From contig CAUJJQ010000079.1 in assembly GCA_963205285.1 (NCBI GenBank), forward strand, positions 1-26,990: a stretch of DNA of 26,990 bases, given 5' to 3'. Origin of the DNA: Pseudomonadota bacterium (GTDB taxonomy: Bacteria > Pseudomonadota > Alphaproteobacteria > Sphingomonadales > Sphingomonadaceae). Under the pieces are notes generated by a model. It had not been told where the DNA came from. It saw only the letters and a list, made by a program, of their open reading frames with translations, and made no database searches. The stretch's first letter is position 1; the number at the start of each line of letters is the position of its first letter. A program made the position numbers and the translations under genes. This document shows, piece by piece, positions 8,186-16,402 of this stretch.

Positions 8186-8530
8186 ATGATGGAAATCAAA
8201 AGCTTGGTGCATGCATCGCCCGTCAGACTGGCCGCGATTGGGGCCGCGCTCCTCCTCCTTTCGGGCTGTGCAACGCCAGAAAGCCGCGTCCGTAGCGGCC
8301 TCGTCGCCGCTGGCGTGCCGCGTCCGGTTGCCGCCTGTATGGCCGAAAGGATGGTCGATCGCCTCAGCCTGCTGCAATTGCGCCGAATTGGACGATTATC
8401 CGACCTGCGCGGGGCAAATGTCGATCAAATGCGCGTTGAACAGATTCTACGCCGTTCCCGCGCGCTGCAAGACCCTGAAATATGGGCAGTTGTTTCCACA
8501 TCCGCCGCCATTTGTGTGCTGCGACAATAG
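8186..8530 (+). CDS. Small putative lipoprotein
   Basis: A 114-residue protein with a lipoprotein signal: a basic/polar start, a hydrophobic AAIGAALLLL core and the lipobox LSGC at about residues 26-29, followed by ATPES. The mature part is helical and basic, with two further cysteines and a VDRLSLLQLRRIGRLSDLRG segment. I recognise no family beyond short hypothetical lipoproteins. The frame is open to 8048, but an AGGGA box (8177-8181) points to the ATGATG pair at 8186/8189 and the signal peptide fits only that start. It is divergent from the sigma-54 activator gene. A functional link between them is possible but not shown. Confidence 0.72.
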   Translation: MMEIKSLVHASPVRLAAIGAALLLLSGCATPESRVRSGLVAAGVPRPVAACMAERMVDRLSLLQLRRIGRLSDLRGANVDQMRVEQILRRSRALQDPEIWAVVSTSAAICVLRQ

Positions 8531-8679
8531 GGGCATCATGCTCTGATTTGGGTTGGGGTATATTGCTGCACTTCCGCCCGCATTATGGCCCCTGTTCTGC
8601 GAAGTGCTTTGCATCGCGGGCCGCGCTGTGCTTTAGCGCCGCCTGATTCCATTTTTCGCGCTTATGAAGGGTCAGGCAC

Positions 8680-9879
8680 ATGAATATCCACGAATATCAG
8701 GCAAAAGAACTGTTGGCCGCGCACGGTGTTGCGGTGCCAAATGGCTTTGCGGCGCTGAGCGTGGAAGAAGCTGTGGCGGCGGCCAAACAGCTTCCCGGGC
8801 CGCTATGGGTTGTCAAGGCGCAAATCCACGCTGGTGGTCGCGGCAAGGGCAAATTTGCCGAACTGCCCGCCGATGCAAAGGGTGGCGTGCGTCTGGCTCG
8901 TTCGATTGAAGAGGTGGAGGCTAATGCTCGCGAAATGCTGGGCAATACGCTGGTCACCATTCAAACTGGCCCTGCTGGCAAGCAGGTCAACCGCCTCTAC
9001 ATCACCGACGGGGCGGATATTGCGCACGAATATTATCTCTCCCTGCTCGTCGATCGCAAATCGAGCCGTATTGCCATGGTCGTTTCGACCGAGGGGGGCA
9101 TGGATATCGAAGCGGTTGCGCACGACAGCCCGGAAAAAATCACCACGCTGACCATCGACCCGGCAACCGGCATTACCGATGCCGACGCGGCGGCGGCGGC
9201 CGATGCGCTGCGCCTCAGCGGGGATACTGCCGATCAGGCCAAGGCGGTGGTCAAACAGCTTTATGCCGCATTTGTCGCCACCGACATGTCGATGCTGGAA
9301 ATCAACCCGCTGGTCGAAACCCCGGCGGGTGACATATTGGTGCTCGACGCCAAGGTCAGTTTCGACAGCAATGCGCTGTTCCGTCACAAGGACGTTGCGG
9401 CGCTGCGCGATGAAAGCGAAGAAGACCCGGCAGAGGTGGAGGCATCGCAATACGACCTCGCCTATATCAAGCTCGACGGCAATATCGGCTGCATGGTGAA
9501 CGGTGCGGGTCTGGCGATGGCGACGATGGACATCATCAAGCTCAACGGCGAATTTCCGGCCAATTTCCTCGACGTTGGTGGCGGGGCCAACAAGGAAAAG
9601 GTGACTGCCGCCTTCAAAATCATCCTCAAGGATCCTGCGGTAAAGGGCATCCTTGTTAACATCTTTGGCGGCATCATGAAATGCGACATCATCGCCGACG
9701 GCATCGTCGCGGCGGCCAAGGAAGTGAATTTGTCGGTGCCGCTCGTCGTCCGGCTCGAAGGAACTAATGTCGAGGCGGGTAAGGCTATTCTGGCGGGCAG
9801 CGGGCTTGCCATTGTTCCGGCCAATGATCTGGGCGACGCGGCGCGGAAAATCGTTGCAGAGGTGCGCAAGGTCGCGTGA
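8680..9879 (+). CDS. sucC: Succinyl-CoA synthetase (ADP-forming) beta subunit
   Basis: SucC is the nucleotide-binding and succinate-binding subunit of the TCA-cycle enzyme that makes succinate plus ATP from succinyl-CoA (EC 6.2.1.5). At 399 residues it is full length. It opens [17 protein letters not shown], has the ATP-grasp segment [12 protein letters not shown] (about 47-58), [13 protein letters not shown], the [15 protein letters not shown] phosphate-binding region and [10 protein letters not shown] near the C-terminus. An AAGGG ribosome-binding site precedes the ATG. sucD does not follow. Instead a hairpin and then etfBA come next, an order I recall from other sphingomonad genomes. The alpha subunit must be encoded elsewhere. 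Confidence 0.97.
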   Translation: MNIHEYQAKELLAAHGVAVPNGFAALSVEEAVAAAKQLPGPLWVVKAQIHAGGRGKGKFAELPADAKGGVRLARSIEEVEANAREMLGNTLVTIQTGPAGKQVNRLYITDGADIAHEYYLSLLVDRKSSRIAMVVSTEGGMDIEAVAHDSPEKITTLTIDPATGITDADAAAAADALRLSGDTADQAKAVVKQLYAAFVATDMSMLEINPLVETPAGDILVLDAKVSFDSNALFRHKDVAALRDESEEDPAEVEASQYDLAYIKLDGNIGCMVNGAGLAMATMDIIKLNGEFPANFLDVGGGANKEKVTAAFKIILKDPAVKGILVNIFGGIMKCDIIADGIVAAAKEVNLSVPLVVRLEGTNVEAGKAILAGSGLAIVPANDLGDAARKIVAEVRKVA

Positions 9880-9886
9880 AGTCTGA

Positions 9887-9916
9887 TTGCGGTGCGACGG
9901 CAATGCTGCACCGCAA
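9887..9916 (+). terminator. Hairpin after sucC
   Basis: TTGCGGTGC (9887-9895) and GCACCGCAA (9908-9916) form a perfect 9-bp stem with a 12-nt loop, starting seven bases after the sucC stop. No T-run follows, so it is an imperfect intrinsic terminator or an mRNA 3'-end stabiliser that would separate sucC from etfBA. Confidence 0.5.
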
Positions 9917-9920
9917 CATA

Positions 9921-9941
9921 TGACGTTGACGTGAACGTTAA
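9921..9941 (+). promoter_or_regulatory. Putative operator of etfBA, twin of the site at 26208-26228
   Basis: The 21-bp site begins TGACGTTGACG and ends AACGTTAA. It matches the site upstream of the acyl-CoA dehydrogenase operon at 17 of 21 positions. Its core (9926-9941) is an imperfect palindrome with ACGT half-sites, as in operators of the MerR-type regulator LiuR known from acyl-CoA and branched-chain amino acid catabolism; the LiuR link is from memory of the motif. It lies 51 bp before the etfB start. Confidence 0.6.
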
Positions 9942-9992
9942 CTTGCGATAGCGAATAGACAGGCTCGAAACGAATTTGGGAGTGTTGGGCAA

Positions 9993-10736
9993 ATGAAAAT
10001 CATCGTCCCGGTAAAGCGGGTGCTCGATTACAACGTCAAACCGCGCGTCAAATCGGACGGCAGCGGGGTTGACCTTGCCAATGTCAAAATGAGCATGAAC
10101 CCGTTTGACGAAATCGCGGTGGAGGAGGCTATCCGCCTCAAAGAAAAGGGCGTGGCGAGCGAAATTATCGCCGTTTCTATTGGCCCCGCAAAAGCCGCCG
10201 AAACGCTGCGCACGGCGCTCGCCATGGGTGCTGACCGCGCAATTTTGGTCGAGGCGGAGGATGTCGAGCCGCTGGGTGTTGCGAAATTGCTGAAGGCAAT
10301 TGCCGATGAAGAGGTGCCGGGCCTCATCATCCTGGGCAAGCAGGCGATTGATGATGACAGCAACCAAACCGGGCAGATGCTCGCCGCCTTGCTGAACTGG
10401 GGGCAAGCAACCTTTGCCAACAGCGTCGAAATTGCCGATGACGCGGCCAAGGTTGTGCGCGAAATCGACGGTGGTTTGCAGACCGTGTCGGTCAAACTGC
10501 CCGCGATTATCACCACCGATTTGCGGCTCAACGAGCCGCGCTATGCCTCGCTCCCCAACATCATGAAGGCGAAATCCAAGCCTTTGGCGACCAAGAGCCC
10601 AGCCGATCTGGGTGTCGATGTGACACCGCGCCTCACCACCAAGCATGTCGGTGAACCGGCGGTGCGTCAGGCCGGGGTAAAGGTCGGCAGCGTCGATGAA
10701 CTGGTGGCAAAGCTCAAAGATATGGGAGTGGCGTGA
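9993..10736 (+). CDS. etfB: Electron transfer flavoprotein beta subunit
   Basis: EtfB binds AMP and, with EtfA, forms the FAD-containing electron carrier that takes electrons from acyl-CoA dehydrogenases and passes them to ETF:quinone oxidoreductase. The 247-residue protein begins [18 protein letters not shown] and contains [34 protein letters not shown] and the ETF-beta signature with [18 protein letters not shown], where the recognition-loop leucine lies. All are typical. The start follows a GGGAG box. etfB and etfA overlap by one base, so they are coupled. The likely customers are the two acyl-CoA dehydrogenases encoded at 22-26 kb, whose upstream region carries the same operator-like sequence. 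Confidence 0.97.
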   Translation: MKIIVPVKRVLDYNVKPRVKSDGSGVDLANVKMSMNPFDEIAVEEAIRLKEKGVASEIIAVSIGPAKAAETLRTALAMGADRAILVEAEDVEPLGVAKLLKAIADEEVPGLIILGKQAIDDDSNQTGQMLAALLNWGQATFANSVEIADDAAKVVREIDGGLQTVSVKLPAIITTDLRLNEPRYASLPNIMKAKSKPLATKSPADLGVDVTPRLTTKHVGEPAVRQAGVKVGSVDELVAKLKDMGVA

Positions 10737-11665
10737 TGAAAACACTCGTCTGGGTTGAACATGATGGCAGCGCCGTCAAGGATGCAACGCTGAGCGCGGT
10801 GAGCGCGGCGGCCAAATTGGGCAGCGTCGATCTGATCGTCGCAGGACAAAATATCGGCGATGTTGCGGCGGTAGCAGCAAAAATCGCGGGTGTCGGCAGC
10901 GTCCACGCCGCCGATGATGCGGCGCTTGCCCATGGACTTGCCGAAAATGTCGCGCCCTTGGTGGCGGGGTTGATGGCAGGTTATGACGCCTTTGTCGCGC
11001 CCGCGACCAGCGGCGCCAAAAATGTCGCGCCGCGCGTTGCCGCACTGCTCGACGTCATGCAGATCAGCGATATTTTGTCAGTCGAGGGGCCAAAGACATT
11101 CACCCGCCCCATTTATGCTGGCAACGCGATTGCGACGGTTGAATCGGCGGATGCCAAATTGGTCGTCACCGTGCGCACCACCGCGTTTGAAAAGGCGGCG
11201 CGTGACGGCGGCAGCGGCAATGTTGTTGCGGCATCGGACGCGGTGGATGCCGGATTGTCGAGCTTTGTTGGCGAAGAAATTGCCAAGGCGGAACGCCCCG
11301 AACTGACCAGCGCCAAAATCATCGTTTCGGGTGGTCGCGCGCTCGGTTCAGCGGAAAAATTTGCCGAAGTCATATTCCCGCTTGCCGACAAATTGGGTGC
11401 GGGTGTCGGGGCCAGCCGTGCAGCGGTTGATGCAGGCTATGTCCCCAATGATTTTCAGGTCGGGCAAACGGGCAAGATTGTCGCCCCCGAAGTCTATATG
11501 GCCATTGGCATTTCGGGCGCCATTCAGCATCTGGCGGGGATGAAGGACAGCAAGACCATCATCGCTATCAACAAGGATGAGGATGCGCCGATTTTCCAGA
11601 TTGCCGACATTGGGCTGGTCGCCGACCTGTTCAATGCCGTGCCCGAACTGACGGGCAAGCTGTAA
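10736..11665 (+). CDS. etfA: Electron transfer flavoprotein alpha subunit
   Basis: EtfA (309 residues) carries most of the FAD site of the ETF heterodimer. The N-terminal half has the adenine-nucleotide-hydrolase-like fold ([11 protein letters not shown], with [16 protein letters not shown]). The C-terminal FAD domain shows [35 protein letters not shown], the [19 protein letters not shown] signature and [20 protein letters not shown]. The reading frame also offers GTG at 10733, but the ATG at 10736, overlapping the etfB stop as TGATG, is the standard coupled start. It ends the etf operon. A palindromic repeat follows before the convergent DUF885-like gene. Confidence 0.97.
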   Translation: MKTLVWVEHDGSAVKDATLSAVSAAAKLGSVDLIVAGQNIGDVAAVAAKIAGVGSVHAADDAALAHGLAENVAPLVAGLMAGYDAFVAPATSGAKNVAPRVAALLDVMQISDILSVEGPKTFTRPIYAGNAIATVESADAKLVVTVRTTAFEKAARDGGSGNVVAASDAVDAGLSSFVGEEIAKAERPELTSAKIIVSGGRALGSAEKFAEVIFPLADKLGAGVGASRAAVDAGYVPNDFQVGQTGKIVAPEVYMAIGISGAIQHLAGMKDSKTIIAINKDEDAPIFQIADIGLVADLFNAVPELTGKL

Positions 11666-11682
11666 AATACTCTGTCATCCCA

Positions 11683-11760
11683 TTCGCATCTCGACACGCT
11701 CGATGCGAACGGGGTAGCGTGCACGTGCAATCCGTTCGCGTCGAGCGAAGTCGAGACACG
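11683..11760. repeat. Palindromic intergenic repeat of the CGTTCG/TCGAGCG family, copy 2
   Basis: TTCGCATC (11683-11690) and GATGCGAA (11702-11709) form one hairpin. A second unit, CCGTTCGCGTCGAGCG, at 11732-11747 continues into AAGTCGAGACAC. This second unit matches the one at 14796-14823 in 24 of 28 bases and resembles 2245-2270. It fills the gap between the convergent ends of etfA and the DUF885-like gene. Confidence 0.7.
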
Positions 11761-11845
11761 ACACAGAGGCCGGTGGCGTAAACGCGGGTGATGGGCGCGC
11801 CTGCATTGGCCGGCGCACAGGCTTTCGATCGCCCGCTGCGCCCCT

Positions 11846-13267
11846 TCAGCGCCGGGTTGCGCTGGCTTCCATCGCAACCAAATCGGCCGGAAAGGTCGGT
11901 TCGGACAATATGCGCTGCATCCGCGCCCAGCGGGTGGTGGTATCGGCATTGCCCGCCTCCACCGCGCGGTGGACAAGGTCGCGCCCCCAGCCATAGTTCA
12001 GCACATAGGACCGGTAATGGTCAGTAAAGCCCATAGATTGTTCGGCGCGCGCCGGACTTAGCAACAGATAATGTTGGCTGAGTTCGATGGCGCGTTCGCG
12101 GCTGATTTCACCGTCGAGGTACATTTTGGCGATGGTCAGCCGTGCCCCGCCCAGCGCATCAGTGGCAGCGGAAACACGGGCAAAATCCTCCGCACTCGCG
12201 GGGTTTAACCCAGCGAGCGGGTAGAGGACATCGCGTTCAAAGGCGAGCTTTTCCTCCCCCGGAAAGGCGAGGTCGATACCGTAATTGGCGCTCCCCTCCG
12301 CAATCACGGATTGCGGGCTGTAAAGGGGGTTGACCATAAATTCCTGCCAATGGCGGCTACTTACCAGATTTTGTTCGATCATCATGTTGAGCACATGGTG
12401 GCCGGGGTAGCCCTCATGACAGCCAAGATCGACCGCGCGGCTAATGCGGATGGGCAGGTCGGTATTGACCTGAATCAGGCTGTGAAAATTGCCCTGATAA
12501 TAATTATAGCCCGACCATGGTTTGTTGGTGACGAGTTCGAGCGTAAAACTCTCCCCTGCGGGCAATGTCATGCGCGCCATGGTGCGCCGCCGACATTCGC
12601 CAATCGCCGCTTCGAGCACTCGGCGCACCCTGTCGGGCGGGATGGTGTAGCGATCATAAAAGGCATCGACCCGCGCGGCGAGCGGCCCTTCACCCGGCAC
12701 CAGATGGTCCAGTCCAGCAAGCACCCGGTCATAATGGCTGAGCGGTTCAAGCGTCGGGTTGGTGGCAAACAGGCCCATCGCCTCATCGGCAAAACTGTAC
12801 CGCCGCCCACCGAGCATCTGCAATCTAGTGTCCGCGGCGTGAAGCATGCCGCGCAGTGCAATCAGCCGCGCCCGCTGGCTGCCCGTGCTGGGCGGCCCAG
12901 CAAAGGCGTTGGTGGCAAGGGCTGCGTCTATTTCGGCAACCAGCGCGCGGGCCGCGGCGGCGAGGTCGGCGGTGCTGCGCGGGTGGGCGTTGGCCGCGGT
13001 GCGCAATTCGGCAGGGCCGTAATAGGCATCGACATAATCACCCTCATGGCTGCCCGCCTCCAGCGTCAGGCGGATATAGGCATCCGCCATGCCATTAGCC
13101 AAAGCCTCCGGGCTTTCGACTATATTCGCGTTGGATGGGGCGCTGGCTGGCGCAACAGGGGCCATGCCGCTCATGCCCATCGCGCAGCCGGTAAGCGCCA
13201 GTGCGCCAAGCGCGCAGCCACTTATCGCCAGCGCGCAATGCGCGCTCAGCCAATATTTTCGGTCCAT
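11846..13267 (-). CDS. DUF885-like putative metallopeptidase lipoprotein
   Basis: A 473-residue exported lipoprotein: hydrophobic signal, then lipobox LTGC with Cys28. The centre has CHEGYPGHH (283-291), the HExxPGHH pattern of DUF885-type proteins thought to be zinc peptidases, and AEGSANYGIDL (about 323-333) may supply a further ligand glutamate. The N-terminal half is helical with an EGDYVDAYYGP motif. Family membership is inferred from motif and length, and substrate specificity cannot be read. Its start overlaps the 3' end of nhaA by 22 bp, so it is translated from the nhaA message. A functional tie to ion or pH stress is only suggested by that coupling. Confidence 0.82.
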   Translation of the reverse strand: MDRKYWLSAHCALAISGCALGALALTGCAMGMSGMAPVAPASAPSNANIVESPEALANGMADAYIRLTLEAGSHEGDYVDAYYGPAELRTAANAHPRSTADLAAAARALVAEIDAALATNAFAGPPSTGSQRARLIALRGMLHAADTRLQMLGGRRYSFADEAMGLFATNPTLEPLSHYDRVLAGLDHLVPGEGPLAARVDAFYDRYTIPPDRVRRVLEAAIGECRRRTMARMTLPAGESFTLELVTNKPWSGYNYYQGNFHSLIQVNTDLPIRISRAVDLGCHEGYPGHHVLNMMIEQNLVSSRHWQEFMVNPLYSPQSVIAEGSANYGIDLAFPGEEKLAFERDVLYPLAGLNPASAEDFARVSAATDALGGARLTIAKMYLDGEISRERAIELSQHYLLLSPARAEQSMGFTDHYRSYVLNYGWGRDLVHRAVEAGNADTTTRWARMQRILSEPTFPADLVAMEASATRR

Positions 13268-14493
13268 GCAACCTCCCCCTCCTCAATCGCATCCACATCA
13301 ACCTCTGCCGTCGCAGGGGCAAGGCGCAGCACGATATAGCCCGCCAATGCCGATGCGATTGACCCAGCAAAAGTGCCGATTTTGGCGGCTTCGTTCAATT
13401 CACCCAGACTATAGGCAAGGCCACCGATAAACAGGCTCATCGTAAAGCCGATACCGCAAAGGAGTGCGGTGCCGTAAATATGCACCCAGCGGCTGCCCAT
13501 CGGCATTGCCGCGAATTTGCTGCGCACGGCGATGAATACCGCGCCGAAAATCCCCAATTGCTTGCCCAGAAACAGGCCGAGCGCCACTGCCAGCGGCAGC
13601 GGCGATAGTAACGGCACCGCATCCGGCCCGCCCAACACCACCCCGGCGTTGGCGAAACCGAATAGCGGCACGATGATGAGCGACACCGGCTTGGCGAGTA
13701 GATGTTCCATCTGGTGCAGCGTTGAATCGCTGGCGTCGGGTGTGCCGGGGGTGGGGATGATCGGCACGGTGAGCGCGGCCAGTACGCCTGCAATCGTCGC
13801 ATGGACCCCCGAACAAAGCACCGCATACCAAAGGAGGACAAAGCCGACCAAATAGGGGGTCAGCGTCTTCACCCCCTGTCGGTTCATCAGCATCATGGCG
13901 GCAATAATCATCGCGGCGGCGAGCAGCGCCAGCCAGTTCAGTCCGCCCGAATAGAAAAGCGCAATTATCGCGACCGCCCCCATGTCATCGACAATCGCCA
14001 CGGTGACGAGGAATAGTTTGAGTGAAGCGGGCACCCGGTTGCCGAGCAGCGCCATCACCCCCATGGCAAAGGCGATGTCGGTGGCAGAGGGGATGGCCCA
14101 GCCGTGGAGCAGGTCGGCACGCCAGCCGAGGGTCAGCGCGAAAATCAGTGCGGGCACGGCCATGCCGCTGGCGGCGGCCAGCACGGGCAGGCGGCGTTGC
14201 GGCCATGTCGCCAGCCGTCCGTCGATCAGCTCGCGTTTGATTTCGAGCCCGACGAACAGGAAAAACAGCGCCATCAGTCCATCATTTATCCACAGATGGA
14301 TGGTCATCGGCCCGACCGCGTTGGACAGATAGGGGCCGGTGACGATGTGCAGCGCGTGGAAATATTCCGCGCCAAAGGGTGAATTGGCGATCAGCATCGC
14401 AATCGCCGCTGCCACCATCAACAAAATGCCGCCCGCCGCCTCACTATCCAGAAAGTCGCGCAATGCCGATGCGGGCCGGGGAGGAGCGGTCAT
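13246..14493 (-). CDS. nhaA: Na+/H+ antiporter NhaA
   Basis: NhaA expels Na+ (or Li+) in exchange for two protons across the inner membrane and serves pH and salt homeostasis. At 415 residues, with about 12 hydrophobic segments, it is full length. The family signatures are all present: LIANSPF early, LWINDGLMALFFLFVGLEIKRE (about 67-88), SATDIAFAMGV with Asp139, and the ion-binding pair Asp169-Asp170 in AIVDDMGAVA. A FGFANAGV helix and GIGFTMSLFIGGLAY near the C-terminus are also typical. The promoter should lie in 14494-14971. The following lipoprotein gene starts inside its last codons. Confidence 0.97.
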   Translation of the reverse strand: MTAPPRPASALRDFLDSEAAGGILLMVAAAIAMLIANSPFGAEYFHALHIVTGPYLSNAVGPMTIHLWINDGLMALFFLFVGLEIKRELIDGRLATWPQRRLPVLAAASGMAVPALIFALTLGWRADLLHGWAIPSATDIAFAMGVMALLGNRVPASLKLFLVTVAIVDDMGAVAIIALFYSGGLNWLALLAAAMIIAAMMLMNRQGVKTLTPYLVGFVLLWYAVLCSGVHATIAGVLAALTVPIIPTPGTPDASDSTLHQMEHLLAKPVSLIIVPLFGFANAGVVLGGPDAVPLLSPLPLAVALGLFLGKQLGIFGAVFIAVRSKFAAMPMGSRWVHIYGTALLCGIGFTMSLFIGGLAYSLGELNEAAKIGTFAGSIASALAGYIVLRLAPATAEVDVDAIEEGEVAWTENIG

Positions 14494-14669
14494 GGCCGCT
14501 GTCTAATCCCGATTGCCACCAAAGCAAATATATATCGCGCCAATTTGCCCAACTGTCCGGGACATCGTGCCCTCGCTTGGACGCGACCCATCACCCGTGG
14601 CCATTGTCATTTCGAACCCAGTGCAGGCAGGGTGAAGCAATCCAGTGCGGCTAAATTTCGGTGCCTACC

Positions 14670-14699
14670 CCCTCCCCTCCCGCAAGCGGAAGGGGAGGG
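14670..14699. repeat. CT/AG-rich hairpin
   Basis: Arms 14670-14678 and 14691-14699 pair perfectly (9 bp). Inside, CCGC and GCGG pair around an AA loop after one mismatch. It is a strong hairpin without a T-tract, in the divergent gap between nhaA and the NfrB-like gene. Confidence 0.6.
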
Positions 14700-14795
14700 C
14701 CCCTCTCTGCGTCTCCCCATCTCTGCGTGAAATCATTTTTAGGCCGAGGTTCGACCATGGATGCTGAAACAAGTTCGGCATGACGATGATCTTAT

Positions 14796-14823
14796 CCGTT
14801 CGTGCCGAGCGAAGTCGGGATAC
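14796..14823 (+). repeat. CGTTCG/TCGAGCG-family repeat unit, copy 3
   Basis: The unit starts CCGTTCGTGCCGAGCG and ends GTCGGGATAC. It aligns without gaps to 11732-11759 with four differences and more loosely to 2245-2270. Unlike the other two copies, it lies in a divergent gap and without a paired arm. Confidence 0.6.
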
Positions 14824-14971
14824 GGGCGAGTTGTGACCTAGGGCGGGTGCGCAAACCACCAGCGTCGCCCCCGAAAGGCGACATATGCACCAACAATAAC
14901 GCGCGCTTGCAATTTTGTTGCGCTTGCCGGATGAATGCTGCCGTCCAATCACCAAGCCAGCGGGGCCGGGG

Positions 14972-16099
14972 ATGGCGGTTGACTCCATTGCCATTTGGGG
15001 AAGTGTAGGTGGTTGGGGGGCGTTTGCGCCCGCCTTTGCGCTTGCGCTAGCGCGCGAACTGGCATTGTTCGCTGGGGTGGTTTTCCTAATTTTTGCGCTG
15101 GGTGATATATTGCTCGACATTGGTTGGCTGGTTTTTAGACCATCCCGCGCGGGCGCGCCGGTTGCCGCTGATACCGAGGTTGAAGGGTTGGCGCTGTTCA
15201 TCCCTGCGTGGCACGAGGGCGCGGTTATCGGCGATATGCTGGCCCACGCATGCGGTGCGTGGCACCAATCGGCGGTGCGCATTTATGTCGGCGTCTATCC
15301 CAATGATGTGTTGAGCCATGTCGTGGCCATCGGTGCCGCGCGGCGCGATGCGCGTGTGCGCATCATCCGCACTGGCGCGCCCGGCCCGACCAGCAAGGGG
15401 GATTGTTTGAATGCGCTGTGGCGCGCGCTCAAATCAGATGTCGCACGCGGCGATTTTGACTGTCGCATGGTCGCCTTTCATGATGCGGAGGATAGGGTCG
15501 ATCCGCTGGAACCACAGCTTTATGCGGCGGAATTGGCGCACGCAGATGCGGTGCAAATCCCCGTCCTGCCGCTGCCGCGCCGGGGTGCGCGCTTGATTGC
15601 CGGCCATTATCTGGATGAATTTGCGCTTTCCCATCGGCGCGATATGCCGCTGCGCGCACGGCTTGGCGCGCCAATGCCCTTTGCAGGGGTTGGCTTTGCG
15701 GTGCGTTTTGCCCTGCTCGACGCGCTTTCGATGCGCCGTGGCGGCACCCCCTTTGCCGCCGACAGCCTGACCGAAGATTATGAATTGGGTATGGAATTGG
15801 CGGCGATGCGCGCGCGCAGCATATTTGTCGAACGCCATGATAGCGATGGCCGACTGATCGCCAGTCGCGCCTATTTCCCGCACACAATCCGAGAAGCTGT
15901 GCGTCAAAAATCCCGCTGGATGCAGGGGATCGCGCTCGATGGGTGGGACAGGCTGGGTTGGGCGGCATCGGGGGGAAATCGCCGTCCGGCCGCCATATTG
16001 GGCGGCTTGTGGATGCTCTGGCGGGACCGGCGCGCGCCGCTCGCTGCAGCGGCGATTTTTGCAGCCTATGTGGCATTGCTGCTCACCCTTTTGGCATGA
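14972..16099 (+). CDS. NfrB-like family 2 glycosyltransferase, N-terminal part ended by an in-frame TGA
   Basis: A membrane glycosyltransferase of the phage-N4-adsorption NfrB type, which in the enterics works with NfrA in surface polysaccharide export. The protein has an N-terminal hydrophobic helix (about 20-45), a GT2 core with FIPAWHE and FHDAEDRVDP (the DAED metal/nucleotide motif), a SLTEDYELG acceptor motif, and a RQKSRWMQGIALDGWDRLGW segment equivalent to QxxRW. It then has one transmembrane helix ending LLLTLLA and a TGA at 16097-16099. The same frame continues without another stop to 16402 with the expected C-terminal domain, so the gene appears broken, or read through, at this codon. 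The start at 14972 was chosen over 14915 because the extra residues lack family character; the ribosome-binding site is weak. Confidence 0.8.
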   Translation: MAVDSIAIWGSVGGWGAFAPAFALALARELALFAGVVFLIFALGDILLDIGWLVFRPSRAGAPVAADTEVEGLALFIPAWHEGAVIGDMLAHACGAWHQSAVRIYVGVYPNDVLSHVVAIGAARRDARVRIIRTGAPGPTSKGDCLNALWRALKSDVARGDFDCRMVAFHDAEDRVDPLEPQLYAAELAHADAVQIPVLPLPRRGARLIAGHYLDEFALSHRRDMPLRARLGAPMPFAGVGFAVRFALLDALSMRRGGTPFAADSLTEDYELGMELAAMRARSIFVERHDSDGRLIASRAYFPHTIREAVRQKSRWMQGIALDGWDRLGWAASGGNRRPAAILGGLWMLWRDRRAPLAAAAIFAAYVALLLTLLA

Positions 16100-16402
16100 G
16101 GTTGGGCGGCCTGGCATGGCACCGCCATCAATCTGCCGGTGGGGGATGATATGCGCCTGTTGGCGGCGCTGAACCTCCTCATCCTACTCTGGCGGGGTGT
16201 GTTTCGTGCATGGCATAGCGGCGCGCGTTATGGCTGGGCCGAAGGGGTGCTGGCGCTGGCGCGCATCCCGATTGCCAACATCATCCTTGTTATGGCGGCG
16301 TGGCGTGCGCTGTGGCGCTATGCGCGCGCGCGGCATGGCCGCGCCACGGTGTGGGACAAGACGGCGCATATTTTCCCGATGGCAGAGGCGGAACTGGCCT
16401 GA
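16100..16402 (+). pseudogene. C-terminal part of the NfrB-like glycosyltransferase, in frame after the TGA
   Basis: Directly after the TGA the same frame reads GWAAWHGTAINLPVGDDM, then two hydrophobic helices and the ending VWDKTAHIFPMAEAELA. The WDKTAHxFP ending is the usual C-terminus of this glycosyltransferase family, so 14972-16402 (476 sense codons if the TGA is counted) is one ancestral gene. The piece has its own possible start at ATG 16151 behind a GGGGG box, so a separate membrane fragment may still be made. Its stop overlaps the next gene's start by one base (TGATG), meaning that translation to this point matters for the downstream gene. Confidence 0.75.

Larger units (their letters stand above)
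14494..14971. other. 478-bp divergent intergenic region with repeats
   Basis: No convincing gene is present. The region holds the promoters of nhaA (left) and the NfrB-like gene (right). It contains a hairpin with 9-bp arms CCCTCCCCT/AGGGGAGGG (14670-14678 and 14691-14699) whose 12-nt spacer can form four further pairs, and a CGTTCG/TCGAGCG-type repeat unit at 14796-14823. The stretch 14590-14790 is repeat-like and low in coding character. Confidence 0.6.

Noticed and set aside
9462..10745. Long open frame of over 400 codons antisense to sucC/etfB
   Set aside because: It lies opposite two clear genes, crosses their boundary, and has His/Arg-rich content typical of antisense frames in GC-rich DNA. 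No family is recognisable.
12311..13339. 342-codon plus-strand frame opposite the DUF885-like gene
   Set aside because: It is antisense to a gene with signal peptide, lipobox and HExxPGHH motif. Its own translation lacks any recognisable pattern.
16097..16099. Selenocysteine at the TGA in the NfrB-like gene
   Set aside because: The position is in a transmembrane region outside the active site, and I saw no SECIS-like hairpin directly after it. A point mutation or sequencing error is simpler.
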